Part shown: positions 38,801 through 49,655 of the stretch, piece after piece
How positions within the stretch are numbered: the first letter of the stretch is position 1
Layout: each line of letters starts with the position of its first letter
Assembly: GCA_009809945.1 (NCBI GenBank)
Contig: WTPW01002439.1
Coordinates: 5,499 to 69,498 of the forward strand
Reading direction: 5' to 3'
Source: Gigaspora margarita
Lineage: Eukaryota > Glomeromycota > Glomeromycetes > Diversisporales > Gigasporaceae
Length of the DNA: 64,000 nucleotides
The notes under the pieces: generated by a model
The model's database searches: none
What the model was told of the DNA's origin: nothing
The model's input: only the letters and a program-made list of their open reading frames with translations
Made by a program: the position numbers and the translations under genes

Positions 38801-39080
38801 CAAAAGTCCAGGGTATAATTACCTGAGTCACCCAGTCATTACACAATTGATAAAAACATTTTTCTATTCGTTTTACAATACTTATTTAATACCGTATACA
38901 TACATATTTATTTCGTATACAATCTATTCCCTTCGCCAAAGTCCAAGGGATAATGACCCAAATGTGGAACCCATTACCTGTGCTACCCGTTCATTACACA
39001 ATTGATATCAGATATACAAATTTTTTCAATATACAATACATATTTAATACTGTATATAATCTATTCCGTTCGCCAAATTA
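38801..39080. repeat. Two-copy tandem repeat, unit about 140 bp
   Basis: Both units contain AAAGTCCA-GGG-TAAT, then a CATTACACAATTGATA block, TACAATAC-TATTTAATAC and AATCTATTCC-TTCGCCAAA. The open frame across 38,745-39,005 runs through the repeat and has no recognised domain. Confidence 0.65.
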
Positions 39081-39275
39081 AAATAATATAGACAACTGTT
39101 TAAACTATTATTTATATACCATGTATATACGTGATTTAGATTTTTTCAATGCTAAAAAATTGCGTGCTCTGGAAAATGGAATACTATAATTGTCATATGC
39201 TTCCGACATATCAAATTGGTAATTTCAAAAAAAAATTAAACAACGAAAGCTAAACAAAATCAATTATTAATTGTT

Positions 39276-39775
39276 AATCGATACTGCTTTATGCTTAACA
39301 GTCCTAAAATTTCACATAGACAATATCAAATTAACCAAATAATCTTTTAAACACAGTACTCACAAATAAGGCTATTACTAAATTTCAGAATAAAAGAACT
39401 TGATGAATTATTAGAATTAATACAAGCCATGGAACTGGATCAATATTTTACTGTGTGAAAGAACGTTTAAATCTAGCGATTTTTTTCATGATTATAAACA
39501 TTACTATCGTAAGTTTTTAATCGATACTGCTTCTAATATTGTTTTATGCTTAACAGTTCTAAAATTTCACAAAGACAATGTCAAATTAACCCAATAATCT
39601 TTTAAACACAATACTCACGAATAAGGCTATTACTACAGTCCAGAATAAAAGAACTTGACGAATTATTGGAATTAATACAAGTCATAGAACTAGATCGATA
39701 TTTTACTATGCATGTAAGAACATTTAAAACTAGCGATTTTTTTCATGATTATAAACATCACCATTATAAGTTTTT
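39276..39775 (+). repeat. Tandem duplication of about 240 bp carrying an exon-like fragment
   Basis: Copies at about 39,276-39,520 and 39,521-39,775 are highly similar. Each contains a stretch that, in the second copy, reads RIKELDELLELIQ, then VIELDRYFTMH and KTSDFFHDYKHHHYKF (about 39,644-39,772), preceded by TACTACAG like a 3' splice site. The first copy has an in-frame stop in the same stretch. I do not recognise the family. It looks like a duplicated, decayed exon of an unknown gene. Confidence 0.5.
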
Positions 39776-39839
39776 GACCTTTAGTAGTTTGCTTGGAAGT
39801 TCTCTTTGGATGCATATTAATATATAAGATAGCTCTATA

Positions 39840-40170
39840 TAAAAAAAAAAGCTAAGCAAAAGCTTAATAAGTTATATAAAAAATAATTTAAGCGAAAGTT
39901 TAATAAGTTATATAAAAAATGATTTAAGTAAAAATTTAGTAAGTAATATAAACAAATAAGTTAAGCGAAGGTTTAGTAAGTTATATAAAAGAATAATTTG
40001 AGCAAAGATTTAGTAAGTAATTTGAGCGAAGGTTTACTAAGCTATATAGTAAAATATCTTAAGTGAAGGTTCAGCAAATAATTTGAGCAACGGTTCAGCA
40101 AATTATATAAAAGAATATTTAAGTGAAGGTTTAATAAATAATTTGAGCAAAGTTTCAGTATATTACGTTC
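39840..40170. repeat. Tandem repeat, about ten units of 25-42 bp
   Basis: The unit is close to TTAAGCGAAGGTTTAGTAAG followed by TTATATAAAAGAATAA, with some units lacking the AT-rich half. Confidence 0.75.
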
Positions 40171-41744
40171 GTTAAAATTTTTTTAAAATCTTTTCTTTGC
40201 AGTGAATAAATTATTAAGTTCGTGAAGTAGTTCTATAAACTCTTTTCTTCCTAATAAAATATTTTAAATTGTTAATTAAAATTGAGATTATAAAGAATAA
40301 ATTTACCGATTGCACTTTTACTAATGAAATTAATTAATGACATAAGTTGGAAATGAACCAGGGCATATCAGATATATAGTTCATATATACATAAATATCA
40401 AAGCTGCTGATTAAATTAATTTACCTTGAATGAATTTAAAATTTCGGTTCACCATATTTAGATTCAACTTATACCTACCAAGATTCTATTCTGATATACA
40501 ACTTAGCTTATGTTAGGGTTATTGTCCTGAGTTATGTTTAGAATTTAGAGATTATAATATAGTAATAGTAAAATCATTCATGGAAAACTTTTTATTAATG
40601 CGCAGAAAGTGGTTTCCTATGTAGATTTTCAGCTATAATAGTTATAATCGATTTTGGCTAAATGAACGAACTTTTTTATGTTCATTAAATCGAGGTTTAT
40701 CATTGGCTTATTTTTGTCAATTATCACATGCCCTTACAACCTTTTCTGGCAATCCTGGGGTAGTTATGTACACCTACCATTTCATGCGAACACTTACAAA
40801 TTCAGGTAATTTTTGTACCTACCTAAAACCTGGACTACTTTATGATTCAACCATTTCAATATAACATTAACAAAAAGCATTTGAAATTTATATATTTTAT
40901 TTTTTTTACTAATATTATTAATACTCTTTTATTAATCCATTTAGTATTCCTTGCTTTTTTTTTATATATAGTGCTTTATTAACTTCATTTCTCATTTATT
41001 TTAGTTTAAAAAAATATAAAAAAATATTAGTACAAAAAAATTTATGCATTTGTTCATAAATAATGATAATACAAATAGCTTAAAAATTTTAAATTTTATC
41101 TTTTTAATAATATAATTTATAGCTACAAAAAAGAATATACTATTTAATAGATTTTTGCTGGGTTCTATCTAATAGCATATTTATTTTAATTTTTTTTTAT
41201 ATTTAAATAATAAATTACAAATTATACAATATATAGTAATTTATAGTTATACGTGCCAGAGCACGGGTCATATACTAGTTAAAAGTGAAGATCTAATAAT
41301 GTATAACTTGTTCGATAAAATTTTTTAAAAAAGACAAAATCCAAAATTAAAGATCTTAAAGCGAAGATCTAATAATTATGACTTGTCCAATAAAAATTTA
41401 AATAATAAACCAAAAATCCAATAATATACAATTCTATCTAATAGGAGTTTAAAGAAATGAAGTCCTGACTAATCTATCCAAACAATTTTAAAATAACTAA
41501 TGCTAACATCATCCAATAAAATTTAAAAAAGATCTAATGATGTGAATGTCCCAACATTTTTAAAAATGTGAAAACAAACACTTTAATAATAAAAATAAAA
41601 TAATTAAATCGGGACACTTTCATATTTTTATCAAATATGAAAGTATTTCGAATTAGATATTTTTTAAGCATGTCCAATAAATGAGTAAAAAAAGTACTAG
41701 ATGTTACATAAGAACCGTACAATAACATATAATTACAGTATCTA
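40171..41744. other. AT-rich sequence, no gene seen
   Basis: Short frames only. Nothing on either strand resembles a known family. Confidence 0.45.
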
Positions 41745-41873
41745 TATTGGAGTTATTCAATATTTCTAAATTAGACTTTCCTAATAAATGTGAAATAACT
41801 CCCAAAAGTCTAATTTCAAATTTTGATCGAATTAAGCTTAATAATATTATTTTGCATTTATATAATTTATCAT
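41745..41873. repeat. Short repeat with two interleaved complementary pairs
   Basis: GGAGTTATT (41,749-41,757) complements AATAACTCC (41,094 plus 700, i.e. 41,794-41,802), and AAATTAGACTTT (41,768-41,779) complements AAAGTCTAATTT (41,805-41,816). The order A, B, A', B' is that of a pseudoknot. It is a relative of 35,105-35,275, where the pairing is less exact. Confidence 0.6.
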
Positions 41874-42352
41874 CCATTCCTGGTTTTGCGTGACAACATC
41901 ATGCAGATACCAGGAACGGAGTGATGAAATCACGTAGTGTATGGTTATAAGGCAATCCAAATTGATGTATCTCCGCAAAATCTTGGATCCGATTGGTCCT
42001 CGTGATCCTAGCTGTCGCATGCTGTTTATTTTTCACATATCAAGTATCACGTAGTACACTGCCGAAAGATGATGCTGCTTGTTTTGTGATCTGTTAATGT
42101 AACTAGTATTACGTTATAATAAGACATCTGACAATTACAAAAAATGTGATTATTCGTAGAATGAAATTACAAATGCTATAACGACCGATAGTGAAAAGGT
42201 GCTTTTTAGAAGCAAATATTGGTGTTCCGATGCAAATTTGCATATTTATTCACTCAATATTTGGTTTTTTTTTTCCGCAGGATTTTTTGCTGGGTTGATT
42301 AAATGATAATCTCTGATTATCAAAGATGAGAGCGAAGAGTTTGTTAATCCTT
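41874..42352 (+). repeat. R1 copy f, truncated
   Basis: ATTCCTGGTTTTGCGTGACA with the hairpin at 41,888-41,904, then ACCAGGAACGG closing a larger stem, a second hairpin GTGATGAAATCAC (41,921-41,933), and the TCCGCAAAATCTTGGATCC and GATAATCTCTGATTATC blocks. It ends near 42,352. Confidence 0.75.
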
Positions 42353-42924
42353 AACACCTTAAATGACTCTGTTGGTCACAAAAAGATCAGAAAAAATAAA
42401 AAATTATACTAAGTACAATAGGGTGAAGAATGATGCATGATATGCAAAAAGGGAATTAATGCTTTGTTACTGAGTCAATAACACTAATCGGAATTTAGAT
42501 AGTATAAAAAAATATATATATTTTATGAAATTCTTTTTCTAGCTTTTATGGTTAAGATATTTAAAATAATGATAAACTAGTATTAAATTCCTTATTTGTA
42601 TCTATGTTAATTATTCAATAAGCAAAAAAGCTGTATTAACCTTGATAATAAATGCCAGGAGTTAATTTTTCTTGATAATTCTTTATATCGGGATAATCTT
42701 ATTTGCTTTGCTTTAAATAACCTTCCAAATATAGAAATCTAACATAAATTTGTAGATGTTTACTCTTAAATTGATTACCAAAAATCTATTTCTAACCTTA
42801 AATGAGCAAGTTATTGTGGTATTGTGCAACAATGTGTTTATATTATAAAGGATAGATCTGTTAACTTCTCTATGCCATGTGCTAGTAATTTCTGCTGATC
42901 AGCTTATTCATCTGTCATATCATG
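42353..42924. other. Non-coding sequence upstream of the duplicated leader
   Basis: No gene is recognised. The left end of the Helitron 2 unit may lie here, but no TC terminus could be singled out. Confidence 0.4.
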
Positions 42925-44440
42925 TGATTTCCTTTTTCAGTTAATCTATATGATCATCAAATTATTTATTTGGAAGGGCATTTAAAGATGAACGATAGAA
43001 ATTAAATTTAGTGTTATTCAAAGTTCAAATTTGGGTAGCTATTGTGGGTTGAATTGGTCGCCTGACATTTATCATCAGTGCTCTGAAACAAGCTTAGATG
43101 TCCATTGATTCCTGATTGATCTTGCTTTTGCTTGCTTCATGAAAATCGATATTACTATAAAACTTGTTTGTTTCTTGTATTAGATATAGTACGATTCTGC
43201 TTCTTTTTGGTTATTTTTTATTCATTTTAAAATTAGATTTGAATTTATTTAAATAAGATCAAGAATAGGTTAATTTGTAATTTAAACAAAACTTAGCTTT
43301 CTGTATTGTTTGAATTGCGATGTTATTATCTACTTGCATTCATGTTTACATGATTTACTTTAATTTACTAAAAAAATGTATACTGTCAAATAATTTGGAT
43401 GTTATATTGTTCTGCTATTATTAATTTTAAGATAAAATGTGTTAGTTTGTTTGGTTGCTGTTGAATTTTTTTGCAGATAGTATTGATTGTATATTTTTAT
43501 TGTAGTGCTAAAACAATGTTCCCGTATTTTATTTGTTTAATCTTAGAGCATGACTCTTGTAACTGCACAAATCTAATAAATTCATTGCTAGTACAATTTG
43601 AATATTTTTATTTTGGCGCAGGTATTCAATTGTAGTATAATGCAATTTCCTTTTTCAGTTAATATATATGATCAACTAATTTATTTGGAAGGGCATTTAA
43701 AAGGAAGCGATAAAAATGAAGATTAGTGTTGTTCTAAAGTTCAAATTTGGTTAAGTATCGTGGGCTAAATTGAACCTCTGATATTTGTTAGTGGTGCTCT
43801 AAGACAGGTTTAGATGTTCATTGTTTGCTATCAATCTTGCTTTTGCTTGCTTTATAAAAATAGAAGTTGATTTACTTATGTGAGAATAAGTATCTGGTTT
43901 GTCATATTGATCCTGTGAATATTTTGATTATTGGTGCATAATATTGGTATAAAACTGTTTGCTTCGTGTATTAGATGTAGTATTCCTGCTTCTTTTTGTT
44001 TATTATGCATTCTATTTTAAAATTGAATTTGAATTTACCTGAATATTATCGAGAAAAAGTAATTTGTTATAGAACAAATCCTCCTTTTTTTATTGTTTGA
44101 ATTGCAATGCTATTGTCTACCCATATTCGTAATTACATTAGGTAGTTTAATTTGCTAAAAAATTTATATTGTCAGATAATCTGTGTGATTATTAATTTTA
44201 CAAATTTGTTAAGATACAATATAATCATTTGTTTGTTAAGATACAATATGATCGTTTGTTTGTATGCTGTTCACTTTGTTTTGCGATAGTATTGATTGTG
44301 TATTTTATTGTAGTGCAAAAACAATGTTTGAATCTTTTATTTGTTTATCTTAGAGCACGATTCTTGTAAATGTACATAATTTGCTAAACTCATTGATAGT
44401 ACAATTTGAATATTTTATTTTAGTGCTGGAACATTGCTTC
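42925..44440 (+). repeat. Tandem duplication, two units of about 720-780 bp
   Basis: Unit 1 (about 42,925-43,640) and unit 2 (about 43,655-44,440) share CCTTTTTCAGTTAAT, TTATTTGGAAGGGCATTTAAA, CTTGCTTTTGCTTGCTT, ATAGTATTGATTGT and a GAGCAYGAYTCTTGTAA block in order. Unit 2 has a small insertion near 43,865-43,950. It is non-coding and T-rich, lies just upstream of the accessory gene, and could be its leader or promoter region. Confidence 0.75.
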
Positions 44441-44648
44441 AGATTTTTATATCTGACCTTATAGTATGACTAATAACTGCATTAATCTATTATATCTGTT
44501 AATAAAGAATATTGTTAATCAAAAATTGTATAATTTTATGATTAAGTGTTTAGGTTGTTAAAGTTTATTGATTTTTTTTTTTATAAAAATGTGCTTTGGT
44601 AAACTTTTTTTCTTCATGATAAAATCATTAAAAATTTTAAGTAAAAAA

Positions 44649-45643
44649 ATGCCATCTCATATTGCCTTACTTGCTGTTATTTTTACTGTAAAGAATAATA
44701 ATTTATCTTCATATGGGCATGCTAAATACAAGGTCTCTGAACAAACTTCTCGTACTATTAGATTTAAATATTTCTTTTCTAATAATTCTCTTTCTCAATT
44801 TTTACATCTGGAGACTTGGTATTTATTTCTGGTAAATGTGTTGTAGAAAATCTTGAACAGTGCATGACCATTTCATATGCTAGTATTATCAATAATAACC
44901 TGAATTGTGAATTTGACCTTGTTGGTGTTCCTATGTGTATTCCCCATTGTATGATTTCTGTTGTTGTAAGCCATATTCCGAAAAGAACAGAAGAGTTCAT
45001 CCATTTTGGTGCTGAATGCACTCAGTATAACTCAGTCACAGGATCCTCTAATATTAAGATGGATATGACAATTCTTTATCCTGCTCAATCTATAAGATTT
45101 AAACATTTGGGTTCTTTGGAGTGCAATATTAGAGTCACAAATACCTATCTTGTATCAGGTCTTTTTAGATTTTCTGATTCTGGCAAAATAATGATAGAAG
45201 CCTCTGATATTGATTATTTAAAAACACCCCTTTTGACTTTTAATGCACCTGAAATTTCTTTCTCCTCTTTATCAAACACTCGCTCAATTTTTGATATTAT
45301 AGCTGATAACATCGATTCTATCAATAAAGACTCATCTAAAAAATCTTCCTATATTGAGCATACTGCTAACTATAATTATGGTACTCCTAGTTCATCTAAA
45401 ACTTTACCTGCTTTGACTGTAGTTGATGCTGAAGCTGATTCATCACTTGAAAAAAATAATTATATTGAATTAGATGCTNATGAAAAGGATAATAACAAAG
45501 AATATGATTCNGAGTGTGAATATGGGNAAAATGAGATTTTATTGGATAAAAATAAACAAGAAGAAAATGATCCACCTAAAAAGAGAAAAAGAGGTACAAG
45601 AATTGTTAAGAAAGATAAAGGAAAAAAGGTGACAATTGGATGA
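44649..45643 (+). pseudogene. Possible Helitron accessory protein with basic C-terminal tail
   Basis: The frame opens with ATG at 44,649 (MPSHIALLAV), is lost at a T-run near 44,798-44,803, and continues in another frame from 44,786 to 45,643. It reads TSGDLVFISGKCVVEN, then beta-rich segments (FDLVGVPMCIPH, YLVSGLFRF), an acidic serine-rich stretch and a basic tail (PPKKRKRG) like a nuclear signal. I recall similar proteins being common in Glomeromycotina. The alternating hydrophobic pattern would suit an OB-fold, such as the RPA-like proteins of plant Helitrons, but no diagnostic motif proves that. It lies about 950 bases upstream of the Helitron 2 RepHel on the same strand. Three undetermined bases fall inside. 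The TGA at 45,641 is followed shortly by TAA in the same frame. Confidence 0.55.
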
Positions 45644-46596
45644 AANAGACTAGAATAATTAGTTCATTTGTTATATTTTAATGTTTGTTAGTATACAATT
45701 ATTTTCTCTTTTCATTCTAATAAGCCTTGTATCTGACTTAGTCATAGTTTTACAGTAATATGCTTGCCTTTTTTTCTTTTAAAAATTTTTTTTTGTTTGT
45801 ACTATTTTATTGGCTACATTATGCAATAAATACACGTATATATATCTGTATTAAAATACTTAATATGCTCTTTATCTCATTACTGTCTACTCTTTCAAAA
45901 AATATGTTCTAGTTTTTATCTCATAATGTCATCTGAATTGTTCTCATCTAATATATCATTGATCTGCTAAAAATAAGTTGCCTAATTATGTCTGCTTCTA
46001 TAACAACTAATTTCATACTTTCTCTTAATTTATTCTATTATGCGATTTGTTTACTCTTATATTGACTTTTACAACATAATATTAATCATTGTTGTTCCTC
46101 TTAGCTTCACATTTTTACTATAGTAGCACAAAATACTATGCTTTGTTTTTATTTCTTTTGTTATTTTTAAATTTACGTGTATTACGTCCTAATTTTTAAT
46201 TATAATAAATTGTGGCAATCAACTTTAATACATATAAAATGTCAATCGTGAACTGTCAAAACTAATTATACTGATTTAGTTAAAAAAATCTAAAAAAGGT
46301 TAATATTGTAAATGTATTAAACTTCTAGAATCTTATAAAATTAATCTGTATTAACCTTATTAAGCATCAGTATCAAAGATCATGCGATGAATTTAAGAAT
46401 CATATTTCTAGTTGATAAAACAATGTAACCTTATTATGTTAGATAATAATTAAATGACAATTTGATATATCGGTATAAAGCTATAAAAGCCTTTGTTGAA
46501 ATTTTAATAACGACAAAATTTTTTACTTATTCTCTTAGACCATTTTAAAAAAACTTATCTTATTCTAAATTATTAACAAATCGTACCAGAATTGCT
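45644..46596. other. Non-coding gap between accessory gene and RepHel
   Basis: AT-rich sequence with no frame of note. It may hold the 3' end of the upstream gene and the promoter of RepHel. Confidence 0.5.
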
Positions 46597-49026
46597 ATGA
46601 ATTATATAGAAACTCAAGGAGAAGCTAGAAAAAGAAAAGATCATGAATATAAAGCAGCTAGACATAGTAACCCTCAATTTAAAAAATTAGATAATGATAG
46701 ATCTCGACAAAATACAGCTAGAATTCGACAGGATCCAAATTATGTTGAAATGTCTAATCTCTCACAGAATAAATGTCAAAAGATAAAAAAAGCTGTGAAC
46801 AATCATCAGAGTAAAAGTTTAAACTTAGATATTCCTTGGTCCACTCTGGAATTGGATCGTGAATTCGAAATGATACTTGAACAACATGCAACATGGCCCC
46901 AACTTATAAATCCTGAAATATCAAAAAATGCTTTAGCTGAATTTCGTAATAAGATTAGTCTTGATGAGTTACATGAATTACCTTGTGCAGTTTGTTCAGA
47001 ACTTTATAATTACAAAAATTATAGAATAATTTCTGTACAAGATATTGATCTTTCTCTACTAAAAGCACCAATTGATCTTCTTGACCCATCATTCAAAATC
47101 GATTTTAATTATAAACATCCTTATATTGATAATAGTAAAATAAATATTCTTCTTGATCATTCTGGATTAATTTATTCATCTGAATATCAGGTCATTAATG
47201 CCCCTGTGGATTTTAACAACCCTTTTCAATTGCGAATTTGTAATACTTGTTATAGTTTTTTAAAAAAACATAAAACCCCACCTTTATCATTAGCTAATAA
47301 AATGTGGATTGGTCCCACACCATTATGTCTACAAGAATTAACTATACCAGAACAGATTCTTGTTTCACCTGGTTATCCATGTATGAACCTTATTCAATTA
47401 ACCAAAAAAAAACATACTCATCATAAACTTAAAGGTCATGTTATAACATTTCCTCAAAATCCTGGATCATTAACATGTATATTACCTTTGCCCATATATA
47501 GACTTTCTGAATATTTAAAAGTAGTTTTTGTTGGCAAAGGTTTTCCTACCAGTAATCAATTAAAAAAGGTGCTTCAAGTTCGAAAAAGCAAAATAATAAT
47601 TGCTTTTCAATGGCTTTTTGAACATAATAAACTATTCAAAGATAATTGTACAATTGATAAAAATGCTTTAAATATTTTGCCTGAAGGTGATATTCCTGAA
47701 CCCCTACTTATAACTACTACAGTTGTGGATATAGATTCTCATAAAACAGAGCATTATACAGGCTATACTTCATATGACTTCTCAGATAATTCAGATTTGG
47801 ATAGTGAAAGTAATGATGAAATATCTGATAGTGATCAAGATTTAAAAAACTTTATTAATAATAATTCTATTAATAGTGCTTGTGAACTTAGACCATCTGG
47901 AATATTGCATGTTGATGATTTGCCAATTTCTAAAAGATATCTTACTTTGACCTCTTTTCAAAAGCTGGTAGAAAAATCTGATTTAAAGATAATCTCAGAA
48001 CAGAATAATGTCTCTAAGAACTTATTTGAACATTCACCTATAATTTGTATGCCTCATAGTAACAACCCTATGAATGAATATAGGGATTCATCTCTTTTCC
48101 CTGCTGCATTTCTGATTCTTTATCCGTATGGAGTTGGAGGGCATGAAGGCAGGCTAACACATATATCATTAAAAAAATATGCAAATCACCTAATGTGCCA
48201 CTGTGACCCCAAGTTTAGACAGCACAGATCATTTCCTTTTGTTCTCTTTGATGTTTTACAACATCAAGAAGTGTCAACAGAATCTTATAATTTAACTAGA
48301 AATAAAAACTTTGAACAGTCAGCACAATTGATATCTACATTAAAACAACAAGACATAAAACTAGCTATTGAACAAGAACAAAATAAGCAAAAAATAACCA
48401 ACCCAGCTATTAATGAACTTCTTAGAAATGTAAATACTGCTGGTGCTAAACTAATGGCCTCTCAACAATCACATGCTCATATGCGCAATAAAATTCATGC
48501 TATTATTATACGTGATGGAACACCTGCTCTATTTATTACTATTAATCCTGCTGATCTTCACAGTCCTATTGTTATAATGTATGCAGGAAATGAAATAGAT
48601 CCTGAAAATCTTACACCTGAAAATTTTCCAAAAGCTACAGAAAGATCTCGTCTTGCTCATCTTGATCCTTCTGCTGTTGCAAAATATTTTGATATAATTA
48701 TACAACTTATTATAAAATCGTTATTTGGTTATAGTAAAGAAAATGGTGGTATATTTGGTATTATAAAAAACTATTATGGGGTTGTTGAATATCAAGATCG
48801 GGGTGCCCCCCATTGTCACATGCTCATTTGGTTGCATGGTGCACTTAACCCAATTATTCTTCGTGATAAGATTAAAAATGATGTTGAATTCCGTCAACGT
48901 TTATTATGTTATATTAGTGATATTGTTCGAGAAGATCTTAGCTATCTACTTTCTGAAAATGAAGTTTTAACGGATGAAATGCTTAAAGCAGAATATGCTA
49001 TGCCAAAAACAATGATTGAAAAATGA
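46597..49026 (+). pseudogene. Helitron 2 RepHel, N-terminal and HUH Rep part (809 codons open)
   Basis: The start at 46,597 (MNYIETQGEARKRKD) gives a basic N-terminus. Visible parts are a PCAVC cysteine pair (residues 130 and 133), a CNTCY segment (about residues 212-216), the MWIGPTPLCLQ region resembling DUF6570 (from about residue 237), an acidic serine-rich stretch (about 400-420), the ALFITINPADLHSP segment (from about residue 644) and the metal-binding HCH motif (residues 739-741; 48,811-48,819). The Rep nuclease nicks and joins single-stranded DNA at the transposon ends. The frame stops at TGA 49,024-49,026, immediately followed by ATG. The conserved sequence then continues in the same frame. 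Confidence 0.9.
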
Positions 49027-49655
49027 ATGCACCCATCCTTTATGCCCATACCTGATCCTAATTCATCCAATTTTGAAGAGGCATTTAAACAAGATTTACT
49101 TGCTATTACCAAATGTACACTTTTCCATTGCTGTAATCGATTTTGTAAAAAATATAATTGTGGTTTACAGAAGCAATGCAGATTTGACTTTCCAAGAGAG
49201 AAGTAGACCCTCCTGGAATGATCTTTCCTGAGCAAGGTATTATTGCTATTCAATGTGCTAATGCCTTCATTAATGATCATAACCCTTATATAACTGCTGC
49301 TTGTAGAGGAAATAATGATATTAAGTTTATTGCAACTAGAAAATTAGCTCTAGCATATATTTACTATATTACTGATTATATTACTAAATCAGATCTTAGC
49401 ACACATAGTTCTTTTTTAATATGTGCTTCTACACTGCAATCATTTTTAACCCAAGCATTAGATAAAACATTGATAGATCTTATAAATAACTCTCACAAAC
49501 TGGTAACAAAATGCTTTAATAAGATAGTAGGTCAGTCTGAACTTACAAGCCCACAGGTTTCTGCCTACTTATTAGGCATTAATGACCACTATACACCAAA
49601 CAAATTTGTGTCAATACATCTTCAATCCTTTGAAAATTATCTCACAAAAGAATGA
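49027..49655 (+). pseudogene. Helitron 2 RepHel, Rep tyrosine part
   Basis: After the TGA the frame reads MHPSFMPIPDP and carries cysteine/histidine residues (CTLFHCCNRFCKKYNC, about 49,110-49,165). It then shifts near 49,195, and the piece at 49,218-49,655 contains the catalytic paired-tyrosine segment AYIYYITDYITKS (about 49,351-49,389). The piece ends at TGA 49,653-49,655, where Helitron 1 has TAG. Confidence 0.85.
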
